DNA from: Sphagnum magellanicum
Lineage: Eukaryota > Streptophyta > Sphagnopsida > Sphagnales > Sphagnaceae
Assembly: GCA_021904315.1 (NCBI GenBank)
Contig: CM038913.1
Coordinates: forward strand, 10,183,958 to 10,247,957
Length of the DNA: 64,000 nt
Direction: 5' to 3'
Within the stretch, counting starts at the first letter, position 1, and the number at the start of each line of letters is the position of its first letter. Below are positions 1 to 12,960 of this stretch, in pieces. The notes under the pieces are model-generated. The model was not told the origin of the DNA. It saw nothing but the letters and a program-made list of their open reading frames with translations, and ran no database searches. Position numbers and translations under genes: made by a program.

Positions 1-681
1 TAGGAGCTTCAATCAAAGGTGATGTACCCTCAAGACACAAGAGGAGCAAGTAGAACCACAAGCAACCACCTTGACAGCTCCACGAGAGTGGGCTGCCATA
101 GCAAGAGGAGTTTTGCGAGAAAAGGCATCCAAGCTTGCAAGCGGGAAATGAAAGAAAGAAAGTTAGAGCCGAAGGTGGCGAGAGGAGAGAGGAGAGGGAA
201 GGGGGAAGGGGTAGCAAGTTATAGAGTGGCAACTACATGGGAGAGTGGCGTTTTAGTTAGGGTTTAACAAGCTTTAGGGTTTGATCACCAAACAAAGTTT
301 TGCTCTTTTTAGGGTTTTGATCTTGGCCCTTGAATAAAAAGTGTATGAGTTTTTCAACATGTGCGATCGATTAGAGAATGTTAATGTTTGGTGATAAGTA
401 GGATTTGTGACAAGTGTTAATGTACAATGTTCATTGATAGGATGTGCAATGTTTGAACATAAGTAGGCCTAAAATTTGATGATTCTTTTATTTTTAAACA
501 ATGAGGCTGAGACCTTTCAGAGCCCATAACTTTTGTGTCTGAAATCCAAATTGCGCAATCTAAAGAACACGAAGTGTGCCCAAACCTCCTTACAATCCAT
601 CTTTGGACCTTAGAGGCAACCAAGGTCACATGAGATTGCCAAGTTCCTCTGTGTACTATGACCAGCCTCTCTACCCTACTC
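1..681. other. Unassigned sequence at window start
   Basis: No gene is recognised here. An 82-codon open frame at 19-267 is rich in Arg, Lys, Glu and Gly and falls in a purine-rich stretch (about 120-215); it matches no family I know and has no visible splice-linked partner. It may be the edge of a transposon or gene lying outside the window. Confidence 0.4.
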
Positions 682-1095
682 CAAACTGGGGATACTGGGC
701 CACAGTTTTGTCAAAATTGGGACAACATCAAAAGTCAGGATGAAAAGAGTATACAGAAAAAAAAAGGTTTCACCCCCAGTTTCTAGATTTGCCTTCACTG
801 CTGCTCATATTCTTCAATAAATCAAGTCTTGTCAAGATTCTATTCAAATTTTGAACTGATACCCAGTTTCATTGATTGTATCAGTTTAGCTCACTTTATG
901 GATAACCTGAAATTAGGGCTGATACAGGGATTACTGGGCTAAACTAGGGCACAAAGACAGGGTTATTTTTTAAATAACTCTATTAGAATTATCCATAAAG
1001 TACCCCAAACTGAGTGTACTGGGCCCCAGTTTTGCCAAAAGAGATGAAATCAAAAGTTAGGATGAAAATAGTTGACAGGAAAGGAAATACATACA

Positions 1096-1135
<40 letters not shown>

Positions 1136-1433
1136 AAGGGTACCAAACTGGTTTTCTCACCAATTGGTCCTCTCTTGAATTTCGCCCCCAGTTTTTTTGG
1201 ATTTACCTTACTTGCACCTTCACTGTTGCTAGTATTCTTCATCAAATCAAGTCTTGTTGAAATAAAATCCTGCAAATCTTGTGGACTGATACCCAGTTTC
1301 ATTAAACTATACCCAGTTGCTCTCACTTCCTGGCTCTACTCAAATTGGGGATGAAACAGGGATCAGAGGGTCAAACTAGGGCTCAAAGACAGGTTGACTT
1401 GAAAAATTAACTTTATTTTCTGGAGAACGTGTA
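682..1433 (+). repeat. Two tandem copies of a dispersed-type repeat
   Basis: Copy A (about 682-1007) and copy B (about 1008-1433) line up from end to end. Both open with CAAACTG followed by TACTGGGCC and CAGTTTTG, then share a TCAAAAGT...AGGATGAAAA block, a CACCCCCAGTTT or CGCCCCCAGTTT block, a TTCACTG block, ATCAAGTCTTGT, and GATACCCAGTTTCATT. Both end near AACTAGGG followed by CAAAGACAGG. Copy B is longer because a TG microsatellite sits inside it. The terminal CAAAGACAGG block also occurs in the repeat family at 4.7, 52.9 and 61.1 kb, so a distant relationship is possible. Confidence 0.75.
1097..1131. repeat. (TG)n microsatellite
   Basis: About 17 GT dinucleotides in a row follow a short ACAT run, inside the second copy of the duplicated repeat. 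The first copy lacks it, so it arose after the duplication. Confidence 0.95.
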
Positions 1434-2788
1434 AACTAAAAAGATGACAAAAAGTGACTTTCCAAAACAGGGGAAGGGGGAAAAAAATTACACACACACA
1501 CACACACACAACACCTCTAAAGCAGAAACATTGAAGAAATAATAGAGAAAGTCAATAATGAATGTAGATGTGTATTAGATGATGCACACTTGTTGCATGC
1601 CCCAAATCAGCAAAAGTGCAGTCCCCACATTGACCTCTCACCATGTGTGTGCATTGCAGCCATACTCCTGAATGTATTGCTTGAATTTTTCTGTCATTCA
1701 TAAGACATTCATTCTTTCTGGCACCCATCATAACTTCAACAACCACATGAAGATACTGGGTACAACACTCAATCTTAAACCCATGCTGGCTGAACTATGC
1801 AACTTTGTTTTTAACATAGACAACAACACTTCCAGGCAGGAAATCTCAAATCACTGTGAGCCAAACGAATTTCTTACCTTGAGTAAAAAGCATACAGAGC
1901 CAATGTCATCATATCTATCAATGACAAATTTATGGTTTGTGTCCTTTGAAGAGCAAGGTCTACTTGCTTTTGTGATGACAACATAAATGGGTAGATGAAA
2001 AAGTTAATATGTGAAGCTTAGGGTACATGAAGCTTCAAACCCAATACAAATTTGAGGACCTTGGCCAAAAAAATTACATATAGTAAAGGACATATAGTAA
2101 AGGACATTGTGAAGCATCATTTCATCCATCTGTCCCGTCATCCATCCATCCCGTCATGGTCTGTTTACTCCGATGGGGTGGAGAAAGAGTGGAATACAGA
2201 TGCGGTGCGGCAGAGAATAATATATATTAGTGTTGTAAATTATTTATTTATTTATTTTATTTTGGGGTTTTTGGACTTAGGTATACTCATCCTGTCTCTT
2301 TCTCAACAACTGAAAGAGTTGGGTTGGGCTTTTTTTTTTTTTTCTTTGAAATTTTATTTAGAATATTGGAAATTTTCAATGCTTTTTACATTGCCATAAT
2401 TTTTTATTATAGTTCAATGGATGCCAGAGCGAGCAGCCGTTAAGCACACTTTTATTAGATATTGGCAATTTCAAGGCTTGCATTTGCCATAATAATAATG
2501 GCAATGGATGTCAGTTGCCATTTTAGCACACAAACTTAATAGATATATTGGTAATTGCAATGATCAGATTGCCCAGAAAAACAATTTTGCCAATAATAAT
2601 AATATGCTGGATGCCAAAGGTATTATTATGATGCATGTGAAAATTGGCTGCACCAGAAACCCTAACCATTATGAACAGGGAGGGGGTCTGGATACTGGAA
2701 CTTATCAACATACAAAAACAAAGAAATAATTTTCAACAGATTGATACCTACTAAATAAGTAACTTACTACTTACTTACAAGTTGAACA
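1434..2788. other. Unassigned intergenic sequence
   Basis: There is a (CA)n run at 1491-1510, a T-run near 2330-2344 and several short open frames. The longest, 1672-1986, has 104 codons, matches nothing I recognise and has no splice context. No gene is called. Confidence 0.4.
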
Positions 2789-2789
2789 C

Positions 2790-3000
2790 TGTTGGGGTAT
2801 ATTTGTTGTCTCTGGTCTATTCCCATGGTCAGCTGTATGTTGCTATCTCACAGGTCACAAGCAGTGCAAACATCAAGATTTTCAGCGGCCAGGGTCCCGA
2901 TGGATACATGTGAAATGTCGTATATAAAAGAGGTTTTGGAAATGTAGTTTGTAATTGTAATTTTGTAATATGTACCATCAAATACACATACACCTGTGCA
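2790..3000 (+). mobile_element. Possible solo LTR (weak)
   Basis: The segment starts TGTTGGGGTATA, as many plant Copia LTRs do. It has a TATATAAAAG box at about 2921-2931 and then an AT-rich stretch ending near CCTGTGCA. No second copy, primer-binding site, polypurine tract or target-site duplication was found, so this may be chance. It could equally be a plain promoter-like sequence. Confidence 0.25.
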
Positions 3001-3479
3001 TTAGGCACGGGGTTCAAACTAGTAGAAAGTAGAGGACAATCCATGTACCTCATTCATTGACTGTGCAATTTTGGAAGGGAACTCCACCTCTTTTTATGGT
3101 CTACTTGCAACTCCTTCTCCACATCTAGCTACTTGTCCTGGTCCATTTTGCCCATGCCACCACCCCTTGCCTATAACCGCCATCTGCATCTCAGAAGTAG
3201 TGTTGTTCAGATTCCAATGTTGCACTACTCAATCCAATCAAAGATAACAAAAGACATTGATTGTTACAAAGCATTACTTTCTTCCATCTCCAATAACCTT
3301 TACAAAGGAGAGATCTTCACAATGCTTCGTGAAGGTTATGGGATGTTGGCTCAACATTTCATCAAAATCCCTAGAATTCAACATCATCGCCAAACAACGT
3401 TGTTTTTGCAAAACATATATTGTCATTTAGAATATGCAACTCAGCCCCCACAGACTACTCGTATATATATACATATATG

Positions 3480-3623
3480 ACACAAGAATATTGGCTATTA
3501 GTGTATATGACACAAGAATATTGGCTATTAGTATATTGACACAAGAATATTGGCTATTAGTGTATATGACACAAGAATATTGGCTATTAGTATATTGACA
3601 CAAGAATATTGGCTATTAGTGTA
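3480..3623 (+). repeat. Minisatellite, 5 units of 29/30 bp
   Basis: Five nearly perfect units contain CACAAGAATATTGGCTATTA. They start at about 3481, 3511, 3540, 3570 and 3599, so spacing alternates 30, 29, 30, 29. The spacer alternates between GTGTATATGA and GTATATTGA types, giving a 59-bp higher-order unit. Confidence 0.95.
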
Positions 3624-4688
3624 TGAATAGGTCAAATCAAAGGGTTCACATTGTGCTCCATTGTACAAAGTACCATTGCAAAACACATCTGAACCATGTT
3701 CAAACTCGCTCCCTGAAGATATGCCAGAGACTACCACCACATGGCATGTAAACTATACAACTTCTTGTCCTACTTTTGTGACTAGAAATGTTCACAAGGT
3801 GAAAAGACATGGTGAAAACATCACATGGCTTACCTCGGATTGAGCTTGACTGTTGTGGGTGTAATCACACAACTCATGACTGAGTTTTATTTGCAGACAT
3901 AACCCACCCAGTAAAGGGATGCCAGAGGAAAATTATGTGGCACTTAGTTCTTTTTGCAGGAGAAAAGATTGACGAGCTTGCCAACTTTGTTGAAATTTCA
4001 CCAAGCTTTTTAAGGTGGTGGTAAGCAAAGGCATACTTTTTAATAAGAAGGAGATCTTATTGGAAAACTACCTCCTTCTTCCTTTCCAATTTTCCCAGTC
4101 GCCTTTGCTTCAGGTGGTTCTACAGAACACACCCAAAGAGTGAGGATCTAGGAGAAAGAAAACCTCCCCCTCTACCCTCTTTTCAAAACTCTGCACTACA
4201 GCCAATTTGAAACTATCACAAAGCCATGGAAGATCGTGCTTCTCTCTACGAGATTAGCAGGAATTCTCTAGGAACAAAAAAAGAGAATGGAATCGTGGGC
4301 CTCGCGACTAATTTCAGGAAAACGAAAAACTGGTTCAGCCACATGCTGATGGTTCGGTCTCTTTGGACCTGCAGAAAAGCGGAAGGGCTTGAGTGGCTTT
4401 CTCGCTTCCCATATAACCCATATTGAATGAAAAAACTTTTATAGAGTCTATATAAACCGTTTAGAAGCAAATGTCTGTCACGACTATACTTGAACAGGAT
4501 CTGTTCTATAGTGCGTACATTTGATCTGTGTTCTCTAACATAGACAAGACCCACATCCCGGACGATGAGAATTTGCTCGCTGTCCTGAGCGCGATTGCTG
4601 CGGTGGTTGCTCCAGCTTCGGCTTGGAGCCCCTCGCCAGATGAACGTCCTGCCGGTGACCTAGTCCCGGTAGTTGATGGACCGCGAGC
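3624..4688. other. Unassigned sequence, partly GC-richer
   Basis: 4100-4700 is less AT-rich than its surroundings and carries open frames on both strands (4226-4426 plus; 4506-4766 minus). None shows a known domain, and plausible partner exons were not found. It may be the body of the repeat whose recognisable end lies at 4690-4893. Confidence 0.35.
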
Positions 4689-4689
4689 G

Positions 4690-4893
4690 TTCTGACGGGT
4701 TTTTTCTCCTGTACTCTTCTTTTGGTCACTTTGCTTCGCCTGACTTTTTGTCACACAGCTGTGCAACTATTATAATAATTTCAAACCTTGTTCCCAGATT
4801 TAATAAAATCTCATTACTTTGCAAACCTCACTCCAAGAGGGGATAGGGGGTAAAGGAGGCCAAAGAAAGGCTGACTTTACAGAAAACTCTTTT
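4690..4893 (+). repeat. Dispersed repeat family, copy 1 (partial)
   Basis: It shares CCCAGATTTAATAAAAT, ACTTTGC followed by ACCTCACT, AGAGGGGATAGGGGG, AAAGGAGGCC and a GAAAACTCT-type end with the copies at about 60785-61215 (same strand) and 52920-53295 (opposite strand). The upstream part also aligns, more loosely (CAACTATTATAAT versus CAACTACTATAAT). The repeat type is unknown. Confidence 0.75.
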
Positions 4894-5909
4894 ATATCAT
4901 CAGAATTGTCTCTTTTTCTTCTGGCACATACTCTTCAATCCATCTTAAATCTGGTCAGAAAATTCCTTGATTTGGGTAGGAGATACTATCAGTGGACAGT
5001 GTGGGAATTTAGTGGCCTTAATTTTTGTGGCTTGATTTGTGAGAATGTCCTTTCTGGTTTTGGTACAGTTTGGAGTGCTGGTAATGTGAATTTCTGATGC
5101 TCAATTCCAACAAGGAAGTCAGGTTATCTACACTTTCGGTCTTCCCGACCTGATTATGAGGGAGGAGTTTTTAGAACAAACAGTAACCGTCCATGTGCAA
5201 TAAACCCCAACTTCTCTGCTCCCTTTGTGTGATTTACATTCACATTCCAGTTGAACAAAGTCTAGATTCCTTTCCTTCAACTCTCTCCACAAATGGCAAA
5301 GGGACTGGCATCATTAGATCCATGCTATTTATGGCCTGTATTTCAAAAATTAGCCAAGGTATCAACCCTTTGCACTGTCTCTCAGAAGAGACCTAAACTA
5401 AATCTCACTGATGCAACAGCATCAAAGTGTCACCCTGGCAGTAGTAATCCAGGCACTACATTCCTTTAGTTTTGTAAACAAATGCATCTCAATTCAAGAA
5501 TTTGATTGATATGTGCAACTCCAAAACTAGTCTTTGTTGCTGGTCTCCTTGGAAACAATACATGATGCCTTCAAAACCACCAATCTGCCTGTGCAAGGTA
5601 CAAAGAAGAGTACCAACTTGCTTGTAAAACCGTTCTTGGAACATCTTGAACTGAATTTCATTTCATTTCAAATTTTCAACAAAAACAAACATTTGGATTT
5701 CTGATGTTCAAATACTCAAAATTGCCATGAAATCAGTTCTGTGTTCAACTGAAGACACAATGTCCACAGCTTGCTGTGTGTTTTGTGGAAGAACAGGGAC
5801 ACCCAGAAGGGATGTGAACCTGTTCCCACTTCTACAACTTACAGTGGATATAAAGAACGACAGACTTGACAGATTCATACCTATCTACCAAGAAACCAAA
5901 ATTCCCACT
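4894..5909. other. 3' flank of CCT4
   Basis: No coding signal was found. On the minus strand this directly follows the CCT4 stop codon and probably includes its 3' untranslated region. No firm poly(A) signal was chosen. Open frames here are short and unsupported. Confidence 0.4.
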
Positions 5910-8900
5910 CTAGCGGGTAGAGACAATGTCATCAATCTTGAGAATCATGCGCACACACTCTGTAGCCAGTGAGAGTGCACTTGTGCTGACTAGCAATGGC
6001 TGCACCACATTTTCTTCCAATATGTTTGTAATTTGTCCCTTCCGGACATTGATTCCTGTGTTCACCTGCCCATAGGTACACAAATTTTCAAATCATCATT
6101 GCTTGCAGTTGGTCACCATTTGGTACTTAAAACGCTCATATTGCCATAAGCAGACCATTACATCAACATCCAAACAGCTAAACAAATGGAACATACAACA
6201 ATGCACACAGGGGATGGAACAAAAACACAATTAAGAACTACCTCCCCATTGGCATGCCGATTACGAAGTTCAGTGACAATTAAGATAGGGTTCAACCCAG
6301 CATTCTCTGCAAGTGTGTAGGGAATCACCTGTTTCAAGCATAACTCAGCTGGTAAGCTCAAAGAAACCTAAACTAAATGAAATCCATCATACAGAAAGCC
6401 TGGTTCAAGATAACTTTTCACATCTAGCGTCAACAAAGTTTGCCACAATGTGATTAATAGCAGGAAATGTATCTGGAGAACACTGAAAATAAAGTTTCAC
6501 CCTCTTCACTACATATGGCAACCCCCACCCTCTGCCCAAAGTTTCATGATAACTTGGCATAGCAGTTATCTGGTTGCTGCAAAACCAAATGCAGAAAGCA
6601 ATTGAAGACATTCAGGAGAATAGGTAAGATGGGGTAAGGAAGTAACATCGAAGGGTCAGCACCATCAGTTCAATCAACTCAAACTATTGACCTGACATTT
6701 AACAAAACCACTAGAGAATATGCAAGAACCAGATATCAAATGAAGGGAACAGTCATAAGCACAAGAGAGAAAGATCACCTCCAGAGCATCAGCAAAAGCA
6801 CGGATACAGAAACTGTCCATCCCTTGCAAAGTTTTTGCCCAAGCACCCAGCTGCCGAGACACCTCAATCTCAGGCGCACCTCCTCCTGCAAACTCAATTA
6901 TCTTATGAATATGCATATACACTGACTAGTGCCATTTGAAATGTTGGCAGATAATGAGAATATAGGAAGATCAATTGCCTGAAAACCTTCAGAGAATTCA
7001 ATTCCAGACTAATGAGCAAAAGACCTAACTAAGAAGAGCAAGAGCACAATTGTACCTGCAATGAGGAAACGCCAGTTGACCAAACATCTCACCACACACA
7101 AGGCATCATGCAGACTTCGTTCTGCCTCATCAAGAACCTGCCACCCACAGAAGCAACTACTAAAAACCATTGGCACAGTAGAATGGATACACAGAGAATA
7201 GGGACACATTTGCAAAAGCTGCTGATAACAGTTCATGACAGGAGAGCAAATCAAGGAGACAGACCAGAGCATTTGAACCCCGGACTAACACTGTGGTAGT
7301 ACGCCCCATATTCTTGATCCCTGTCACCTTCACAATCTGGACATCATTTGCAGTAATGTCAACTCACTCATTGAGGTCAAATGCTAAAAGTACCACCTTT
7401 TGTCCTCCCTGATTCTGTACAGGAATCCATACAACGGAAAATCAACATTCACTGACATTCATAAAAATAGAAATGGTACTCTTGTATAGGAAGCTGTTAT
7501 ATTCTAAGTTTGAACTGTATGCAACAACAGAAAGGACAAGATGAAAGACAATACCCGTCCACTGCCGACTGATACTTCCTCTACCAAGTCAGCATGACCA
7601 AGCTTCTCAGTACGGAAATGCTCTACATTGGCAATGGGAAGACAGTTCAATGTTTTGCTGATAAATTCAATATCCTCACGCTCCACATCTTTTACAACCA
7701 GAATTTTTGCTTTTGCAAGGTAATGCAGTGACAGGTCAGTAACAGCATCACGCAAGATACTCTTCTGGATCAGCAGCACATTGCACCCTGTAGCTCTTAT
7801 CTTCTTGATTATTCCAAGAATATAGTTGCGCTCCTCCTTAAGAATCCGATCCATCTGTCCAACCACATGGCAATCAGACTTCAGTTGAGAAGAAAAGAAT
7901 AGAACTGGAAAAATCAACCTTCGACAATTTGAGAAAGAAAAATCCTAAGGAACAGCATGGAGCAGATCCCCCCATTGGTATGACAACAAACCTGAGTATA
8001 ATCAGAAACAATAACATTTTGTTCAATGTCTGTTTTGGGAGGCGATATCTGAAACTGAATTAGACCAATCTTGGCATTTTCCACTCGAGTGGGTCCACCA
8101 GCCAAATGGCTTGCTTTATTGTCAAACACCAAACCATTGATCATCTCTGTGTCATCAACCTGCATCAGGAAAAACCAGAAATATCCAATACATAAATAGG
8201 AGGGATTTATCCCAGGAAATAAACAAGTCCTCCTCAAAGTTTAAGCTTTAAATTGAACAAAGACTCAACATGCCACATTCACCATTAAGTAGTTTGTTAT
8301 AGCTAGGTAGATAAGAGGCACACAACAACAAGTAGCACTTTCAAAGACTACATACACATACCGTGCCACCAAGCTTCTTTAGAACTTTTATGTCTTTCAG
8401 GTCAACAGAATTAGGTCGGCCAGGGTCTATCACATTCAATACTGCATCAACAGCCATTGGTGCTAGCAATGATGAATATTGGCTTACAACCTGCAAGAAT
8501 TCAACATAATGTTGGGAGCAAGTCAGACACAAAGATAATAAAATCTAAGACTCCTCCAAGTGCGCACTAATACAACCTGCATGAGTGCAATACATATTGA
8601 AGAGGGCCATATATCTGTGGCATTGCAGAAACCTCCAATATAACAGCCATTGTCAGGTTTGCCAAACCCCAACAAGAAGAACAAGAATGAGCGAGGTCAT
8701 AACCTTGTGCGTTACATTGCAAGCATCACCCACAAAGCTGCAGACCATCACCTTCATGATGTATGGCAGTGACTAGCTGCAATTACTACCCACTGCATTC
8801 ATCAGCTCCCCAAAGTGGGTGCAGATGAGAAAATAACAATCTGCTCAAAATTTCAGGCAAAAACTAGCATACTGAGTTTCTTTCTCATTTCCAGAAGCAA

Positions 8901-10836
8901 CAGGAAGACTTGGTCATGTGTCAGCTCACACTCAAGCAAGCTAGCTAATCTACAAAGTCAGTAGTATCCTCATTCAAGCTGCAAGAAGTTTCTGAGGGCA
9001 AACTTCATTGCATGTTAACCCTATAAAAACAAGCATCTAAGCCCCAAGGCCAGAGATGCCCACACAGAAGATCACAGTACAATGTTAAAACGACACAACT
9101 TTTATACCTTACTGTTCAGGGAAGTGCTGGCACTTTTCACTAGTGCCTCACGGTCAGAAAGCTCCACTGGTATGGCCATGGCTGTCAGCACCTGGATATC
9201 AAAAGCAGCATCACCTGAGAATTAACTTCATAAGTACCTAGAATTTTTTCCCCATAATTAACATTTAAGTCAATCTGAAAAAAATTGAGAGATGACAGGG
9301 TGATGAGGTTATGGATATTTCAGGTCTAGCCAAAAAAACAGAAACAGATCAAAGAAGGTGGCATCACTCTGTGAATGTGCACAAGGTGAGAAAAACCGAA
9401 CTCCTATTCAAGTTGCTCCTGCTTACAAAGCCCTACAATCACCACAGTCAGAATAACTGAAGACAGATGTCATGTTGGTTGTTCACAACCGAGAATCAAC
9501 AATGACACCTGTGGATTGAGATCATCTTGTTAGTTGCATGGATGATCATGAACCATGTCTGTCTCAAGAGCAACCTCACCTCTACAGCTTTCTCAGAAGC
9601 CTTGTGAAATGCCTCAGATATAATTGTCGGGTGCAGTCCTTTACTAAGCAAATTAAGACACTGCTTCAGCAAAGCACCTGCCAAGACAACCACTGCACAA
9701 CCAAAATATTCCTCAACATTCAGCCATCATGCTAGAACTTTTATTGTACACTTCACACTAGACAAGCACTGTCAAATCACCAATGGCCCTAGAGTTAAAC
9801 AGTTATATTTGCAAACTCAGAAATCCAACAGCTCTGGGGAATCCTTAAGCACCATGTGGCACAAACTGCAGTTCTTTGAAAATGGAGCTGTTAGGTGACT
9901 CTAGTATGGCCACTATGGTCAATTTAGGCCAGTGAAACAAATACAATTAAAAGATATCTGGAACCTGTTAATCTTTGCAGTAGCCCTGCATTTTCTACAG
10001 CAACCCATGACAAAACAAGAGCACACCCAATTGATACTCAAAAGAAACTTCAAATGCACAAGTAAGTTGCTTGCAATTCAAAATATAGTGTTTGACCTGT
10101 TGTGGTCCCATCTCCTGCAACTATATCTTGTGATTTCGAAAGCTCAACCAACATCTTGGCAGCAGGCTGAGTCACCTCCATCTGCACCACATCCACCTCA
10201 AAATTCAGCTTGGACTTCCTTCATACGCTCAAGTTTGATCCCTTCCAACATTCTCTGAAATCATGCATAAATGAGTGCATGGATCACCCCCTTGCCGATG
10301 ACCATGCTAGCCAGGTACTCATGTAAAATCAAATGCACACAACGAATGCAACATGCAGGAAAGAAAACCAAACAAGAACGTTAGCACCTCTTCCAACGGA
10401 AACCCTAATCCCGCTTTTCTTACCCAAAAAAAAAGTCGGGCAAGAACCTTGACAAACCTAAAGAGACAGAGAAACAGGTCCATCTGGCGACAAGCGTTAT
10501 GGAAGGGGCGCAAGGATCAGCCGACATTGTGACAAAGCGATACAAGATCGGGACAGCGAGTGAAAAGAAACACAAAGTATGGAGGATAATTATTTGAAGA
10601 AGGCAAAGAAAGTCGGAGACCTTGTTGAGGATGGTGGCGCCATCATTGGTGATAATGACATCGCCATTTGCAGTAGACAACATCTTGTCCATACCTCGCG
10701 GACCCAGGCTCGTGCGTACAGCGTCCGCAACTCCCTTGGCAGCCAGAATATTGGCATAGCGAACGTCATCCTTTCGCTTTGTATCTACGTATTTCTCTGT
10801 GTTGCCGCCCGCTTTCATCACATTCGCACCTGGCAT
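5910..10836 (-). CDS. CCT4: T-complex protein 1 subunit delta (CCT4)
   Basis: This is one subunit of the cytosolic CCT/TRiC chaperonin, the two-ring ATP-driven machine that folds actin, tubulin and other proteins. Twelve exons join in frame to 532 residues, close to the usual length of about 535: 10836-10621, 10181-10097, 9692-9580, 9191-9108, 8490-8362, 8159-7992, 7854-7555, 7336-7265, 7137-7056, 6885-6779, 6328-6242, 6065-5910. All introns are GT-AG and all phases match. Visible family motifs are [12 protein letters not shown] and NDGATIL in exon 1, the nucleotide-binding GDGTT at residues 95-99, SPPKTDIEQ in exon 6, and GGGAPE at about 417-422 in the ATPase domain. The last residues, [11 protein letters not shown], are a typical CCT4 end. 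The start ATG has a purine at -3. The gene looks intact. The delta assignment over other CCT subunits rests on residue-by-residue likeness to plant CCT4. Confidence 0.97.
8683..8825 (+). repeat. Short interspersed repeat in CCT4 intron 4
   Basis: This copy lies in the intron between the exons at 9191-9108 and 8490-8362. It aligns with intronic copies at about 50122-50235 (same orientation) and about 30880-31000 (opposite strand). Shared blocks in order are GAATGAG/GGAGTGAG, GTCATAACCT, CACAAAG, ACCTTCAT, TGACTAGCTGCAATTAC, then CATTCATCAGC. The family is not identified. Confidence 0.7.
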
Positions 10837-11200
10837 GGCTTACACTTTCCTTTCTCTTCCCGCTCCCCCTCGTACTCCTTTCCCGCTCAAAACAGCACCC
10901 AACCTCAACCTAGCCACGACCTCGACGAGCCCGTTCCTGAGAATAAATCAAGTACTATTTTTTCACCAGCCGGAACCTGAAGGAGTCAGTTCCTGCGAAC
11001 GAAGCGCGTGCCAAAAAACCAAACCTACATTTCCTGCTTCTCCGTCTTGGGCTCGCGCGATCTTGAATTCTTGCGCAAACAGAAACCCCTCGCAACGAAG
11101 ACAAAGAAAGACATAAAACTGTTTTAGGGTTTAAGGCTGCGGGGCGGGGGCAAGAAAAACCGTACCTACGATATGCGGACCTGGTTTTCGCCCTTTTCCC
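10837..11200 (-). promoter_or_regulatory. Upstream region of CCT4
   Basis: This is sequence immediately upstream of the CCT4 start codon. It is richer in C and G than the surrounding DNA and should include the 5' untranslated region and core promoter. No individual element could be assigned with confidence. Confidence 0.4.
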
Positions 11201-12960
11201 ACCACAGGTGAACTTTCACCCACGTTGGTGCCTTTCACCTTTTTGAGTGAGGCCTCTTAGTGGCCATATTAAGCCCAAAAAATGTTAGAGCTAAACTTGG
11301 AGACCTTAACTTATAATTTGATCTAAGCATGGGATATTTGTAATATTTAGAAATAATTTCAATGGGTTTTGAGATTTTTAACATGGTACCTCATGGGTGC
11401 TTTTAACCGAAGGCCAACACATCATACTAAGTTACCCCAAACAAAGAAATTGGGTGCATTCATGTGAAGGTGATTTTTGAAATTCATGTTTGTTGGATCA
11501 CAAATCTTTGGGATTGGGTTTCTTCAAATTGAGTAGTTTGATTTCAATTTTGAGATGTGGACAATAGAATTCGTGTAATGAATCAATGCATGTGTTAATG
11601 TGTTCATGGATTTGATTACTTGTGAATAACTTTTGAAGTGGATAATGTATACATAATACATTTTCAAGTTCAATGGCAATTATGTTATTTTTTGAAATGT
11701 CAAATTTTTTTCGAAATTATGTACTTGAATTGAATGTTGAAAGTTATTGAAACTATTTATTCATCAATGGGTGTAGACATATATGTTAACAATGATTTTT
11801 GAAAAACTAAGTTTTACATTGGTACTGAGTTCTTGTTTACCATGCTACACGCAATATGATGTATCCAAATAACAAAGACAAAATCTCATAAAATCACATA
11901 CTTAGACTAGTTATCAAAATAAGAATTAAATCATGCATATCAACAACAATAGTCAATATGATGTATGTTATTAATAATGTTTGAGTACAAAATAATATAT
12001 GTGCAAGGGAGCCAAAATGAAAGATCATTTTTTGCCCTTATATTACATTCATTATCGTGTAAACTTATCCAAAATAAGTGTAGATAAAACATTGATTATC
12101 ATCTTTTTTAGGGCAAGGAAAAATCTTAAACAATTTGGGATTGTCATTAAGAATGGCAATCCAACATTTGATTCAAGTTTTTTTTGCAAAGTACTAAAAA
12201 CTTAGGTAGCAAAACTTTTCATTAACTTTCACATCAGCGTTGCATAAAACTACTTAAAGATTTTTATCATGTAGTGTGTCACTCACAAAAATTCTAATAA
12301 CATGTAACAAAAAAAAGAAGTCACTAAAAAAATTGATGTCCTTTGCAATCAAAAGATCTATGACTATATGTATGACTTTAATCATAAATTATTATTTTGA
12401 ATCATGTGTAAAAAACCATAATCATATATTAATGGGGGCATGTGATTAGTAAATGATGAAGTGATAACAAGATGGAGACATTAGTTTTCATCACTTTTAT
12501 TTCATCTATATGACAACCATGATTGATGACAAAGTGATGTGGACGTCTAATCATCATTACAATGATTAAAAAATGATTCATGACTCCATGTTATTTGATA
12601 TGAACATAGACAACCTTACCCCCCATCTATTTATGTGCCAATGTGGGGTAGTTGTTTGTTTTTATTGGTAATAGTTGAGTCCAGGCATTTGAAAATAAAA
12701 AATTCAAAGAATCACCCAAGTCCAGTTCATCAATTTTTAAAATACATAAAGATCCACCCGAGTCTTGGTTTTAGAAACCCAAAGAGGGGTAGTTATGAAG
12801 TGGGGGCAGGGGCTAAAGGCGGTAATTAGCTAGGTATAAAGCCTAGTTCTTTGACAAAAACCCGGATGAGTACACTCCGATTCTTTTATCAGGGTTTTTG
12901 GAAGACCCTTTTAAAAGACAGGTTGAATATTTAATCTTTAATTTTCTTAACTCAAAATAA
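11201..12960. other. AT-rich intergenic sequence
   Basis: No coding, RNA or transposon signal was recognised. Open frames are short and mostly Lys/Ile/Phe-rich, as expected from AT-rich DNA. Confidence 0.4.

Noticed and set aside
2790-3060. A full LTR retrotransposon
   Set aside because: Only a TGTTGGGG start and a TATA box were seen; no paired LTR, primer site or gag-pol was found, so it is listed only as a weak solo-LTR candidate.
4226-4426. 66-codon ORF starting MEDRASLYE
   Set aside because: It has a fair start but no known domain, no exon partners, and a long ORF on the other strand in the same GC-richer patch.
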